From Impatiens glandulifera (lineage: Eukaryota > Streptophyta > Magnoliopsida > Ericales > Balsaminaceae), in contig NC_061862.1 in assembly GCF_907164915.1 (NCBI RefSeq), positions 87,158,846-87,222,845 of the forward strand: a stretch of DNA of 64,000 nucleotides. The letters run 5' to 3'. Every line of letters begins with the position of its first letter. The stretch's first letter is position 1. The notes beneath the pieces were generated by a model, which saw only the letters and a program-made list of their open reading frames with translations, had not been told where the DNA came from and did not search any database. Positions 46,099 to 57,345 of the stretch are shown piece after piece. A program made the position numbers and the translations under genes.

Positions 46099-46118
46099 TT
46101 GCGACTCTGCTAGGGATG
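46099..46118 (+). other. Primer binding site of Tat-3, decayed
   Basis: TTGCGACTCTGCTAGGGATG, against TGGCGACTCTGCTGGGGAC in Tat-2. It is followed by CGATGTTTGACTCGAAA, matching the CGACGTTTGACTCCAAA that follows the Tat-2 site. Confidence 0.7.
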
Positions 46119-46559
46119 CGATGTTTGACTCGAAACAAGCTGCTAGTTTAAAAAGGCATAACACATTACACCACTCAAACCTAAAAGAAAAGAAACCTAA
46201 TGAGAGTGTAAAAAACCTGAAAACAAAACCTTATACATGTACATACTAAACATGACCTTTAATAAACTTCACAAGATAGTCATGGCCAATAGACAAACAA
46301 TACACGGCGAGGCGACCTAATTAGAAATTATTAAGTTACAAATATTGATACTATATCTTGAAAAATGAGTTGATTCCCTCATTAGGATGGTAAAAGATCT
46401 CTTGACCAACACTCGAGATCATTGACCCACCTCAAGACAATGTGGAAAGAAGGAGAGAGATGTATTTCATTGTGCTGTTGGAACTTGAGATCTCGCCGCA
46501 ACAACATGCGAAGGATCAAGCAAAAGACGTTTCCATCCAAATAACAAAAACTCCAAATC

Positions 46560-46796
46560 CTGCCAAGTGTTTGACGACATGGGGATGACATTGATACAAA
46601 CATTTGAAATCTTGTTTGGAAGGAAGTTCTTTTAGCCATAAACTCTGAAGGTAGGAAAACTTGTGATGGGTGATTGAGAGGACTCGTTCTGTATTTACCA
46701 TCAAACCAAAGGTCACGACACGAACCACTACTCCGTCCTTAAAAATAAGATTCAAGATCTCATAGACAATGATGTCATACTAAAACTCCCATAAAG
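46560..46796 (+). pseudogene. gag C-terminal tail of Tat-3
   Basis: Reads FDDMGMTLIQTFEILFGRK, two stops, LVMGD, then CIYHQTKGHDTNHYSVLKNK and IQDLIDNDVI, ending at a stop. It is collinear with the Tat-2 gag tail (KFDDLGMSL ... WCGYH ... GHSINCC ... IQDLIDAKII). The knuckle pattern C-x2-H-x4-GH is kept, while the last cysteine has become tyrosine. The rest of gag and all of pol are missing. Confidence 0.65.
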
Positions 46797-46888
46797 AAAG
46801 GTCCCTAAGCAAAACTTAAGGTCAAATCCTTTACTTCTATAATTCCTTTCTAAGAAAATGTTTCTCATTTTTATAAATACATTGTAAA

Positions 46889-46958
46889 GAACTACGTGTA
46901 ACTTGATTCTTCCGTCTTGGGAGATACATATGCAACATATTCATATGTTCAGTCCTAT
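46889..46958 (+). ncRNA. Candidate structured RNA motif, type D (Tat-3)
   Basis: GAACTACGTGTAACTTGATT is followed by an inner stem TCTTCC/GGGAGA around GTCTT, then TACATATGC. A second perfect stem, AACATA/TATGTT around TTCA, follows, ending CAGTCC. The outer stem has one internal mismatch. Same layout as types A-C in Tat-1, different bases. Confidence 0.45.
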
Positions 46959-47145
46959 TATAATAAAAAATTCCTTCATTTGAAATCGAGAGAAGGATTG
47001 AGGCTTGACCCCACTAAAAACATCAAATAAAAAATTGATGACAATGAACATTAGGATTATAAGAAATTAGTAAAAGTAAAGTCAAGACTATAATTTGGAG
47101 GACTATTTCGAAAGAAATCTGATTCGTTCCATGAAAAAGGATTTG

Positions 47146-48354
47146 TGTTAAATTAAGTTAAAGCGGTGTTAAATAAAAAATGGGGAAATTATTAAATTAA
47201 GTTAAAAGTGGAAATTGTTAAATTAAGTTGAATTATGAAAAATATTTTAATTGATTAAAATGAACTTAGGATAATTAAAATGAACACACATGATTTTGAT
47301 GAATGAATAAAACTAAGTTCAGCAATGTGTTAATGCGCAGGTAAAATCAGAAGATTCGCCGACAACAGAGTTGCTCAAACAATAGAGTTCGCTGGCAGCA
47401 GAGTTGCTCAAACAACAAAGTTTGCTATCAATCAAGTAGCTCATCAGCAGAATCGCTATTAGCTGAGCTGCTCCATCATTAAAGCTCGCTACAGCAGAGT
47501 TTCCAGTTGAAGACTCGCTAATAGTAGAGTCGTCATCAGCTGAACATTCGCTATCAGTAGAGTTGCTTAGCAAAGTTCACTAGCAGTTGAGTTCCACATC
47601 AGCTGAATGCTTATCAGCTAAGCCAAGTAGCTGAGCACTCATAAACTGCAATACGACAAAATGTACAACCTACTATGACATGCAAAACGATAAACGAATA
47701 TTCCTTTCCCCTATGCACTAAAATCCCATACGCCAGACATACAACAAACGTACCGTTGCCACATTTCGGCAAAATGGATTCGATCGTTACCATGCCTCAA
47801 GTATAAAGAGGCATTAGAGAACAATGGTGAAACCTCTCTGTTCTTACGCTCGGTTTTCCAGTTTTCCAATTTTTTGCAAGTCACTACGTTAGGAATACAC
47901 GAGACGATATACGTTGAGCGATAATCATTTGAATCATTCAATAGTCATTTTACTTGTGTAAGTTGAACATATAGTCGTATGTTCAACAAGATAGTGTGAG
48001 AGCTAGAAGTTCAGACAAGCAAGTGTTAAAACTTGTGATTTGAGTGAGTTTGTGTAGCGTCTATACAAATCAAAGTCTTATAGTGGAATCATTCTGGAAA
48101 TATAAGAAGGTGTCACGTAGGAGTTTTATCTCCGAACATTTATAAAATCTTGTGTTGTCTTTTCATTGCTTCATTCATTCTTATATTTACAGCTTCAAAT
48201 CCTGCAAGCATTTCTGCACTTGAAATCGTTCAAGAGCTTGCTACGATTTGTCCAAGAATGAAAATATATTTTGTTAAGGATTAAAATTGCTTTTAAGTAA
48301 AATATATAAAAATAGTAGTCCACCTCCCTTCTATTGTTGTCTTCGATACTAACA
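47146..48354 (+). repeat. 5' LTR of the Sirevirus-like element
   Basis: From TGTTAAATTAAG to GATACTAACA. Its first 85 bases repeat the terminus with purine tracts three times. The block GTGTCACGTAGGAGTTTTAT at 48110 is a diverged version of the shared 42-bp block. A likely TATA box, GTATAAAGA, lies near 47810. Confidence 0.87.
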
Positions 48355-48356
48355 AG

Positions 48357-48368
48357 TGGTATTAGAGT
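48357..48368 (+). other. Primer binding site (initiator-Met type)
   Basis: TGGTATTAGAGT, close to the usual TGGTATCAGAGC of copia elements, two bases after the LTR. Confidence 0.8.
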
Positions 48369-48417
48369 ATGTTTTCTATTCTTAAACTACTGTAGATATC
48401 TGAATCGTGTCTTACCT

Positions 48418-49883
48418 AAACAAAATTCCAATATTCTCAAATGAAGACTATGATGACTGGAAGATCAGAATGTAAGAACATCTAGCGACACAAGATGATG
48501 ACATGTGGTATGTCATCACAGATTGTCCCATGAAGATATTAAAGGTCAACACAACCACAACTACAATGGAGGGTGCTCCTCAGATGATATAGAAATCCAG
48601 ATACAAGTGGACTACTGAAGACAAGAGGAAGGAAAACCTCGACAACGTGGCCAAAGACATCCTCTACAAAACTTTGGACAAGAACATGTTCAGCAAGATC
48701 AAATTATGTTCCTCTGCCAAAGAGATTTGGGAGAAGCTTACTCAACTTTGTGAAAGCAACAACTAAACAAAAGAAAACAAGCTGATGGTTGCCACACAAA
48801 AGTTCGACAACATCAAGATGCTCCCGGGTGAGACTATGTGTGAGTTTGACGAAAGATTCAACAACATAGTCATCGAACTCTCAACCCTGGGAAATTTATA
48901 TAGAAACAAAGAAGTTGTTATCAAATCTATGAGAGTTTTTCCCAAAGAATGGGATATCAAAACGATGGCTATGAGGGAATCCAATGACCTCAATAAGATC
49001 GAAATGCATGATCTATTTGTCGATCTGAAGACCTATGAGTTTGAGATAAACTCAAGGAATGAGGAGGAGACGTCCACCTCCATCACAACACAAGCATTGA
49101 TGACTACTGAAGAGCCACCTGCTTCGACATCTGCCAAGTCTGCTGAATAGATCAGCAACGATGTGATGTCATTATTTGTCAAAAAGTTTGGAAAATTCAT
49201 GAAAAATAATCATTATAACTCTAATCTTAACAAAAATAATTATAAAAATGAGTCCAATGCTAATTTAAAATGTTTTAATTGTGACAGACCAGATCACTTA
49301 ATGGATGACTACATGAAACCCATAAGGGATGACAAGAAGTCATTCGAGAGAAAGTATAAGGAGGATCACAAATCTTTTAGGAACAAGAAGGAACAGAAGA
49401 CTTTCTTTTCTAAGGAAAGCAAGAGCAAATGGTCTGAAAGTGATTCCGATGAGAGCTCCTCAAGTGAAAGTGAGAAATTAATTGTCAAATGCTTCATGGA
49501 AGATGACAACGAGGTATTTGATTTCATCTCTGATGAATTCACAAGAAATAATTTAATTACTGCACTCAATGACATGGTCATTGAGTACAAGAAACTGTCA
49601 GATCTTTTTAATGAAATAAATTTGAGAAACAAATCTAACAATACAAGCTTCTCAACTCAAAACAATGAATCAGAAGTTTTGAAAAAAAATGAATGAGCTA
49701 TCAGCTGAGAATGAGAAGCTCAAAGAAACAGTTCAGAGTTTATCTATTGAAAATAAGAGAATAAACTATGTGGTTAGTTCACGGACTAAGTCTAGAAATG
49801 CTCTCAAGCAACTACATGAGCAGCAAAGGCCTACCGAATGTAAATCCGGTCTGGGCCAAAAACAGGGCAGCCAGCTGGTTTAG
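48418..49883 (+). pseudogene. gag of the Sirevirus-like element
   Basis: The UBN2/DUF4219-type capsid region reads YLNKIPIFSNEDYDDWKIRM and EHLATQDDDMWYVITDCP, then TSAKEIW-like SSAKEIWEKLTQLCES and FDERFNNIVIELSTLG. Open from 48785 to 49147, then a stop, then a second open part (49163-49696) with a knuckle CFNCDRPDHLMDDY whose last cysteine is lost. An acidic Ser/Asp-rich stretch (SESDSDESSSSESEK) follows, then a frameshift near 49685 into a coiled-coil tail (ELSAENEKLKETVQSLSIEN). Stops also occur near 48474 and 48765. Gag forms the particle. A long coiled-coil gag tail is usual in Sireviruses. Confidence 0.82.
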
Positions 49884-50231
49884 TAAGCACAAACCTGACA
49901 GTAATATAGTAATGTCTTATTAAAAATCATTTTCTAAAATTAATAGATCATCAACAAATAGAAATAAATCTGCAAAGTCTAAACATACACATTATTAAAG
50001 ACACAAAATGGGATATCCATAAAAGTAACTCAAGTATAAATTATTTTACAACTTAATTATCATAAATCAAATGTGCGATAATGGGCACACAATAGAATTT
50101 CACAAGCATGCATGTCTGGTTAGAGATCAATAGGGGAAACACCATGCTCATAAGAAATAGTGTAGAAAACTCCTATAAAATGAATTGGAAGAATAATCTT
50201 CCGATCCCGTATGTATGATTGACAAAAATGA

Positions 50232-50703
50232 CCAAAACTAGTTATGCCATAAAAGGCTTAATGACCTAAACTTTAAAACAATTAATAACATTTGTACAAA
50301 AGATCTTATAACTGAAATTCCTAAACAGAAATTTAATAAAGAGAAGGTTTGTCCAGCTTGTCAAATGGACAAACCGATCAGGTCAACATTTAAAAACAAA
50401 TAGAATATACAATCTCATAGATGTCTGGAATTACTACACATGGACATGTTTGGTCCAATTCCAGTAACTAGTTTAGGGGGAATGAGATATACACTGGTCA
50501 TAATTGATGACTACTCAAGGTTTACTTGGGTAATATTTTTAGCATCTAAGGATCAAACTAGTGTTAATTTAATTAAAATTATTAGAATATTACAAAATGA
50601 AAAATCCTTAAGCATTGTAAAAATTAGAAGTGACAGAGGAACAAAATTGAGAGCCATGACAATCAAACATGGTACTAAGTCTTTAGGGGTTGCTATGCTA
50701 TAA
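50232..50703 (+). pseudogene. Partial integrase of the Sirevirus-like element
   Basis: The pre-integrase zinc region (CHKRLNDLNFKTINN, CPACQMDKP) leads after a stop into the core: LLHMDMFGPIPVTSLGG, VIIDDYSRFTWVIFLASKD with the first Asp, and KIRSDRGTKL with the second Asp. Similarity ends at about 50640-50700, before the catalytic Glu. The following sequence is unrelated Pro/Ser-rich 3' ORF, so one deletion removed the rest of integrase, RT and RNase H. Confidence 0.82.
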
Positions 50704-50739
50704 TGGGAACCACTCAATGCATCTAGCGCAAGTCCTCTG

Positions 50740-51300
50740 ACCTCCCACTCGACGGGAGTGCCCGACTCAACTCCTCCACCCGAGTCAACTCTAGTCATTT
50801 CAGTGTCGACCAGCCCAGCTCAGTTGTTAGGCAGCAACTCTCCCCAACCGAGCAGCAAACCTCTTCGGTTGCATCTAGTCTCTCCACATCAGCAACTGAA
50901 CTAATCACATACATTTGTGTAGAGATTCAACAATCCGACTTCTCACCTCCAGAGCTGAAACAGGTGCATACTCCACAATCATCTCCATCTCCAAAAGAGC
51001 CCATGCCAACCACTGACAAGGAAGTATCCATTAAGGAAAGTGAAAAGGTTCTTCCCCTACAAATCCTATCAATTGTCTCCACATATCAACAATCGACTAC
51101 TCATTCAACAAAGGAGTCATCACAAGGGACGGTGGATCTCCACGACATTATCTAGGACTCCCTTGCTCCCCTGCAATAGAGTATTGCCACTCTCTTTGGA
51201 GAAATGAAATCTCTCAAGGAGCGGGTGTCAGTTGCCTCTAAAACATCAGCCCGAGATAAATTTCTTGACCAGGTCACGAAGGGTAATCTAAAGACTGCAA
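50740..51300 (+). pseudogene. 3' ORF remnant (env-like position) of the Sirevirus-like element
   Basis: One plus frame reads, with two stops, SVASSLSTSATELITYICVE, SPPELKQVHTPQSSPSP, KEVSIKESEKVLPLQIL, TLFGEMKSLKERVSVASK and ARDKFLDQVTKGN before the LTR. It is Pro/Ser/Thr-rich, then short coiled-coil. Many Sireviruses carry an env-like ORF here. I see no transmembrane segment. The layout recalls the C-terminal half of the minus-strand genes at 57688-61635, but similarity is only in composition. Confidence 0.4.
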
Positions 51301-51322
51301 TAATCAATAAAAATGGGAAAAT

Positions 51323-52608
51323 TGTTAAATTAAGTTAAAGGGGGTATTAAATTAAAAATGAGGAAATTGTTAAAATAAGTTAAAAGGGGGTGTTAAATAC
51401 AAAGGGGGAAATTGTTAAATTAAGTTAAAGGGAAAATCGTTAAATTAAGTTGAATTATGAAAAACGTTTTAATTGATTAAAATGAACTTAGGATAATTAA
51501 AATTAACATACATGGTTTTGATGAATGAATAAAATTAAGTTCAGTAATGTGTTAATGCGCAGGTAAAATCAGAAGAATCGCTGGCAGCAGAGTTGCTCAA
51601 ATAACAGAGTTCTTAACAAAAGAGTTACTCAAACAACAAAGTTCTCTATCAGTAGAGTAGCTCATCAACAGAGCTGATCATTAGCAGACTCGCTATCAGC
51701 CGGACAACTCCATCAACAGAGCTCGCTAACAGTAGAGTTATCATCAGCTAAAGACTCGCTAACAATAGAGTCGCCATCAGCTGAACATTCTCTATCAGCA
51801 GAGTTGCTTAGTAGAGTTCGCTAGTAGCTAAGTTCCACATCAGCTGAATGCTTACCGGCTAAGGCAAGTAACTGAACACTCAAAAACCGCAATACGACAA
51901 AATGTACAACCAACTCTCTACTCTGACATGCAAAATGATAAACAAATATTTCAATCCCATACGCACTAAAATCCCGTACGCTAGACATACGACAAATGTA
52001 TCGTTGCCACGTATCGAGAAAATGGGTTCGACCGTTGCCATGCCTATGGTATAAAAAAGCATCTAAGAACAACGGTGAAACCTCTATGTTCTTACGCTCA
52101 GTTTTCCAATTTTCCCGTTCTTTGCAAGTCACTACGTTACGCATACACGAGACGATATACGTTGGGCGATAATCATTTGTATTCAATAATCATTTTACTT
52201 GTGTAAGTTGAACAGATAGTCGTCTGTTCAACAAGATAGTGAGAGAGCTAGAAGTTAAGACATGCAAGTATTAAGACCTTTGATCTGAGTGGGTTTGTGT
52301 AGCGTCTATACAAATCAAAGTCTTCTAGTGGAATCCTTCTAGAAACAGAAGAAGGGGTGACGTAGGAGTTTTATCTCCGAACATCCATAAAATCTTGTTT
52401 TGTCTTCTCATTCATTCATTCATTATTATATTTGCAGTTTCAAATCCTGCAAACATTTTCTGTACTTGAAATCGTTCAAGAGTTTACAACAATTTGTCCA
52501 AGAATAGAAACAGATGTTCAATCATTAATAGGATTAAAATTGCATTTAAGTGAAAAATAGAATAACAGTATTCAAACTCCCCTTCTACTGTTGTCTTCGA
52601 TCCTAATA
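51323..52608 (+). repeat. 3' LTR of the Sirevirus-like element
   Basis: From TGTTAAATTAAG to GATCCTAATA (a decayed CTAACA), followed by the ATTTG duplication. The terminus plus purine tract is repeated four times at its start. It holds the 42-bp block (52351-52392) in perfect form. Confidence 0.87.
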
Positions 52609-53072
52609 ATTTGAATGAAAGATATTCAATTAGACTTGTTGTTTCCTTTAAAACTAAGAAAAGTTAACTCTCTACCCAAAGAAAGAAGACACTACAGCCA
52701 AGACCGAAACCAAAAATTAAAAGAGGATGTCTTATCTCCTAGGGTTTCCTAGAAGAGATGTTAAACTCATTGTCTAAAAAAAATCAATGAGATAAATTTC
52801 CCGTTATAGTTGAGATATTAAAATCACTACTTGTACACATTTTTTACAGTTCCACTCTCCTAAAAACCCTCTTCCCATTCTTCCATTCGAATGTTACGTC
52901 TTTAAGGGCAGTTTATACAATCCGAAAATTATTTGGATTCCTATGCCTTATATTTTCATTCGTGACTCCACCTTAAGAGGGGTCGCAATGACAAACTTTG
53001 ATGGTAGGTTCGACCTCGAGTATTGCTTTAGGAAAATGTCTTATGTGGATGATATATTAGAAAACCTTTAAT
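52609..53072 (+). repeat. Flank right of the Sirevirus-like element, first copy
   Basis: Starts ATTTGAATGAAAGAT and ends near GATGATATATTAGAAAACC. Repeated at 54616-55070 with about one difference in ten by eye. It is probably the continuation of Tat-3 after the insertion. No coding region is seen. Confidence 0.7.
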
Positions 53073-53302
53073 TAAAAAGGGGGAAAATAATAAAGGGAAT
53101 GTAGTGAGGGGGAAACCAGGAAGGGGAAGGTAGCAAAGCAAAGAAGTCAGCTGGAGCGAGCTCAGGCAAGCTACAAAGGGAGAAGATAGACAATGAATAT
53201 TTTAATTATTTATATTTATATTTATCATTGTCTATATCTATATATTATTTATAGTGCTTACGCATCATCACTTAGTTTTAACATCATCAAAAATGAGGAA
53301 AT
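53073..53302 (+). other. Sirevirus-type 3' end sequence joined to the extra LTR
   Basis: Purine-rich (GGGGGAAAATAATAAAGGG), then AT-rich, ending TTTTAACATCATCAAAAATG and AGGAAATTG. That is the usual form of the sequence just before a copia/Sirevirus 3' LTR. It differs from the sequence before the LTR at 51323. Confidence 0.5.
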
Positions 53303-54615
53303 TGTTAAATTAAGTTAAAGGGGTGTTAAATCAAAAATGGGGAAATTGTTAAATTAAGTTAATGGGGTGTTAAATCAAAAATGGGGAAATTGTTAAATTA
53401 AGTTAAACGAGTGTTAAATCAAAAAGGAGAAATTGTTAAATTAAGTTAAAGGGGGAAATCGTTAAATTAAGTTGAATTATGAAAAACGTTTTAATTGATT
53501 AAAATGAACTTAGGATAATTAAAATGAACATAAATAGTTTTGATGAATGAATAAAACTAAGTTCATCAATGTGTTAATGCGCAGGTAAAACTAGAAGACT
53601 CACTAGCAGTAGAGTTGCTCAAACAATAGAGTTCAATGACAATATAGTTGCTCAAACAACAAAGTTTGTTATCAGAATAGCTCATCATTAGCATACTCGC
53701 TTTCAGCCAAGCTACTCCATCAGTAGAACTTGCTAACAGTCGAGTTGCCATCAGCTGAAGACTCGCTAATAGCAGAGTCGTTATCAGCTGAACATTCGCT
53801 ATCAGTAGAGTTGCCCATAAAAGTTCTCCAGCAGTTGAGTTCCACATCAACTGAATGTTTATAAGCTAAGCCAAGTAGCTGAACACTCATAAACTACAAT
53901 ACGGAAAAATGTACAACCAACTCTCTACTTTGACATGCAAAACGATAAAGGAATATTTCATTCCCTTGCGCACTAAAATCCCGTATGTCAGGCATACAAT
54001 AAACGTACCGTTGTTAAGTATCGAAAAAATAGATTCGACCGTTGCCATTCCTCAAGTATAAAATGGCATCCGAGAACAACGGTGAAACCTCTCAATTCTT
54101 ATGCTCGGTTTTCCGGTTTTCCCATTCTTTGAAAGTCACTATGTTACGCATACACGAGACGATATAAGTTGAGTAATAATCATTTGTATCATTCGATAAT
54201 CATTTTACTTGTGTAAGTTGAACAAATAGTCATGTTCAACAAGATATTATGAGAGCTAGAAGTTCAGATAGGGAGGTGTTAAGACTTGTGATCTTAGTGG
54301 GTTTGTATAGCGTCTATACAAATAAAAGTCTTCTATTGGAATCTTTCTGGAAAAAGGAGAAGTGGTGACGTAAGAGTTTTATCTTCGAACATCCATAAAA
54401 TCTTGTGTTGTCTTTTCATTGCTTTATTCATTCTTATATTTGTCGCTTCAAATCCTACAAGCATTTTCTGCACTTGAAACCGTTCAAGAGCTTGCTACGA
54501 TTTGATCAAGAATAGAAATAGATGTTCAATCCTTTACAAGATTAAAATCACATTTAAGTGAAAAATAGAACAATAGTATTCAAACCCCCTTTTACAGTTG
54601 TCTTCGATCCTAACA
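53303..54615 (+). repeat. Additional Sirevirus-like LTR
   Basis: TGTTAAATTAAG to GATCCTAACA. It opens with five copies of the terminus plus purine tract and is followed by ATTTGAATGAAAGAT, exactly as the 3' LTR is. It is thus part of a duplicated LTR-plus-flank block, not an independent insertion. Confidence 0.85.
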
Positions 54616-55070
54616 ATTTGAATGAAAGATCTTTTTGTTTCTCTAAATACTAAGAAAAGTTAACTCTCTACAAAAAGAAAGAAGACGCTAAAGCCAAGAC
54701 TAAAACCACGAATTGGAAGAGGATGTCTTATCTCCTAATGTTTCCTAGAAGAGAGGTTAAACTCATTGTCTAAAAAAATCAAAGAGAAAAACTTCCCATT
54801 ATAGTTGAGATATTAAAATTACCACTTATACGCATTTTTTACGACTCTGCTCTCCTAAAATCCCTCTTCCCATTCTTCAATTCGAATGGTAGTCTTTAAG
54901 GGCAGTTTGTACAATCCGAAAATTAGTCGGATCCCTTTGCCTTACATATTCATTCGTGTACTCCACATTGGGAGGGAACGCAATAACAAACTTTGATGGT
55001 AGGTTCGACCTCTGGCATTACTTTAGGAAAAAGTTTTATGTGGATGATATACTAGAGAACCCTTTGACTT
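54616..55070 (+). repeat. Flank, second copy
   Basis: Second copy of 52609-53072, diverging after GATGATATACTAGAGAACC. Noncoding. Confidence 0.7.
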
Positions 55071-56127
55071 AACTTACTCTTGAATCTCCTAAAAAGTAGA
55101 AAAAAATACTATCATTTCAGAAGTTGCCATGTCTTAATTGTTAGATGAGGAACCAAAGTATAGTTATTAGTATAAGCCTTTTTTATTGGCTCGTACAAGT
55201 TTTAGATTAATAAGTATTGGTCAGATTAATCTAATTGACTTCAAGAGTCTCCACCTTATTTTTGATCTCAAAGAAAATTAAGGAATAAATTACAGAGATT
55301 CATTTTAAGGGTACGATGCTTGGTTACGTGTGGGAAAGAGCCTCAACTCTTTTCCCTACACGCTTGTCTGAATGGATAGTCTTACTCGAAAATAGTTTTC
55401 CGTTTGATGTTTGAAAGGATTGTTATACACGCGTTCTTAGTTCAGAACTATTTTTCTTCTTTTAATTATCCTAACCTATGTCTAAATAAAGAGCTGTCCC
55501 TATTCCTTGTTTATAGATGATTTTTTACGTCCATAAAGTTTTGACAAGGTCGAGATAGAAGACCCATGAACGCTCCCCGAGCACGAAGAGAACATAAATG
55601 CGAAGAAAAAATTCACATGTTGCTTGATTAATGATTCGAATAATGGATCCTTGTAGAAAAGAAGTCCACGACTAGTGAGAAATTTTCGTTGGAAACTGTT
55701 GAGTATTGGAGCTCCGTTTATGATACTACAAAAGTCAAATATTTTCCCAAAAGTAATTTAAAACTTCTGAAACTTTTTATGCATTTCAATAATAATTTTA
55801 AGTGTACGCTACAATCGAGTTTTTAATTTTTTGAGTTTAATACTCCACAAAAGACTCTAAATATTAGTCACCCTTTGACAATTTAAAAATAAGTGAGTTG
55901 CTAATTCAACATTTTCGTGACACATACAACAACTTATTTGGGTTACCATCCCAATTATTTTTTGGTGGACTATCTAGTTGGAGAGAAATCGTCGAACTTT
56001 CAATGATCGTAGTCGCTCGATGCATATCATTCATAGTATTATTATTATGAGGCTTTTTGAGATTCGTTCAAGAAAATCATCTATTAGGGAGTTAATCGTA
56101 TTCTTGAGGATTTACGAGTTCGATAAC
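55071..56127. other. Decayed repeat DNA including a probable inverted Tat LTR piece
   Basis: At about 55235-55400 the minus strand resembles the 3' part of a Tat LTR. GGTGGAGACTCTTGAAG corresponds to GGTGGCGACTCTCTAGTCG, and CTCTTTCCCACACGTAACCA to the CCCTTTCCCACACGTAACCA seen in Tat-1 and Tat-2. The remainder is unassigned. Confidence 0.45.
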
Positions 56128-57345
56128 TGTTAGGATCTAGGTCGCGGATGGGGAACCGGGGTTGGCCGGTTAACGCGTCTCACTCAAAGGGTGGTGATTA
56201 ATCCGGTTAGAGATTAACACCGGGGTTTCAATACTTCACAAACTGTCACAAACCCTTAAACCGAGTTCAAGCGCGGAAGTGGTTTGATTCAGGTTGAAGC
56301 AGCACACGCACGAGATAGACAGAACTGGATTTGAATAGGACAGGTTTGGAAATTGTTGGGTCAGTTTTGCTACTTAGTAATTCGGTTTAGATGATGTTGA
56401 ATCGGTTGGAGCGGTATTAGTAGGTTAATGCAGGTCGGTTAGAATGTAAAGCAGGCGAAAAGTAAATGACAAGACAGGTTTTTATGAATGTTCGGAGATG
56501 AAACTCCTACGTCACCCCTTCCTCTCGAAACCGCGAGAAGGATATTCACTAAGGAATGCACACACAATCCGATCGAGACTTATTTTCTGCTCGATAACAC
56601 TCGTACAATTTTAACCGAAATTGTAATTACTCTTCAAATGAATGCTTAAGCTCTTTTGAGATAGAACACGATTTTTGACTTAGGCTGTGGAAATTTTTTA
56701 AAACTAGTAACCCCGTTTATTCCTCTTTAACTCCTTCTTTTATAGGTGAAATGTGCCAACGGTCACATTTCATTTCCTTGAATCTGATTGGTTGAGCAGA
56801 GGTTCAATGATTTAGACCTGACGGTCTAGTCTTCAAACCTGGCGGTCTAGTCTTCCAGTGTGTAGGTCAAACCGGTTGGGTTTGTCTTTTACTCAATATG
56901 GCAACTGTCGGTTGGACAGTTGCCTGTACCTGGAAGATTGCCTTTCTGATTTATCCTGGAGTGGAAAGATCTTGTAGAACGTTTTCTTGCAGCCTGCAGA
57001 CTTTCCTCAGACTTGTATGAATATGGCAATACTAAGTCCGTTCCTTCGGTATCATTCTCAACAGATACCCGAAGTGTCTTTTTGTACTGGTTGGCTGTTT
57101 ATGTTAACCAGATGACTTCCGGTTTTTCCATATCTTCTTATTGACCGACTATTTACTGATTATGGCCTTCTGATTTGACCGATCTTGTCTTTCTTGTTCG
57201 GTCATGTTTTTGGTCGGTTTGATTGCTTGACCGGTTGAGTTTCTTAACCGGTTGAGTTTATTTACCGGTTGAATTATTTGCCTGTTTCTGCACAAGGGAT
57301 TTGTTTTTGTTAAGTTTTATTTAACCGATCTAATTCTATCTAACA
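56128..57345 (-). repeat. LTR of the TGTTAG family, minus orientation (apparent 3' LTR)
   Basis: Bounded by TGTTAGGATCTAGG and TCTATCTAACA (plus-strand reading), about 1.22 kb. On the minus strand its start is preceded by the purine tract AAAATGGGAGAAATTG, so it is a 3' LTR and its element would extend to the right, in the same orientation as the genes at 57688-63985. It shares the 42-bp block (56477-56518, two differences). About 85-90 percent similar by eye to the solo LTR at 59650. Confidence 0.85.

Larger units (their letters stand above)
45241..47140 (+). mobile_element. Third Tat-lineage element, gutted (Tat-3), left part
   Basis: Ordered remains of a Tat element: LTR-like promoter (TATAAATA at 45248), PBS-like site at 46099, gag C-terminal tail at 46560-46796 and, only 90 bases later, the 3'-region hairpin motif at 46889. 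Nearly all of pol is therefore deleted. The element is interrupted at 47141-47145 by the Sirevirus-like insertion and appears to resume at 52614. LTR borders could not be fixed. Confidence 0.6.
47146..52608 (+). mobile_element. Sirevirus-like Ty1/copia element, internally deleted
   Basis: A 5.46-kb element with LTRs 47146-48354 and 51323-52608 and a perfect 5-bp target duplication, ATTTG, at 47141-47145 and 52609-52613. PBS TGGTATTAGAGT (48357) is a form of the initiator-Met site. Inside are a long gag with zinc knuckle and coiled-coil tail, part of integrase, then a 3' open region just before the 3' LTR. Reverse transcriptase and RNase H are deleted. The long gag, repeated polypurine tracts and a 3' ORF before the LTR are known Sirevirus features. 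Confidence 0.87.
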
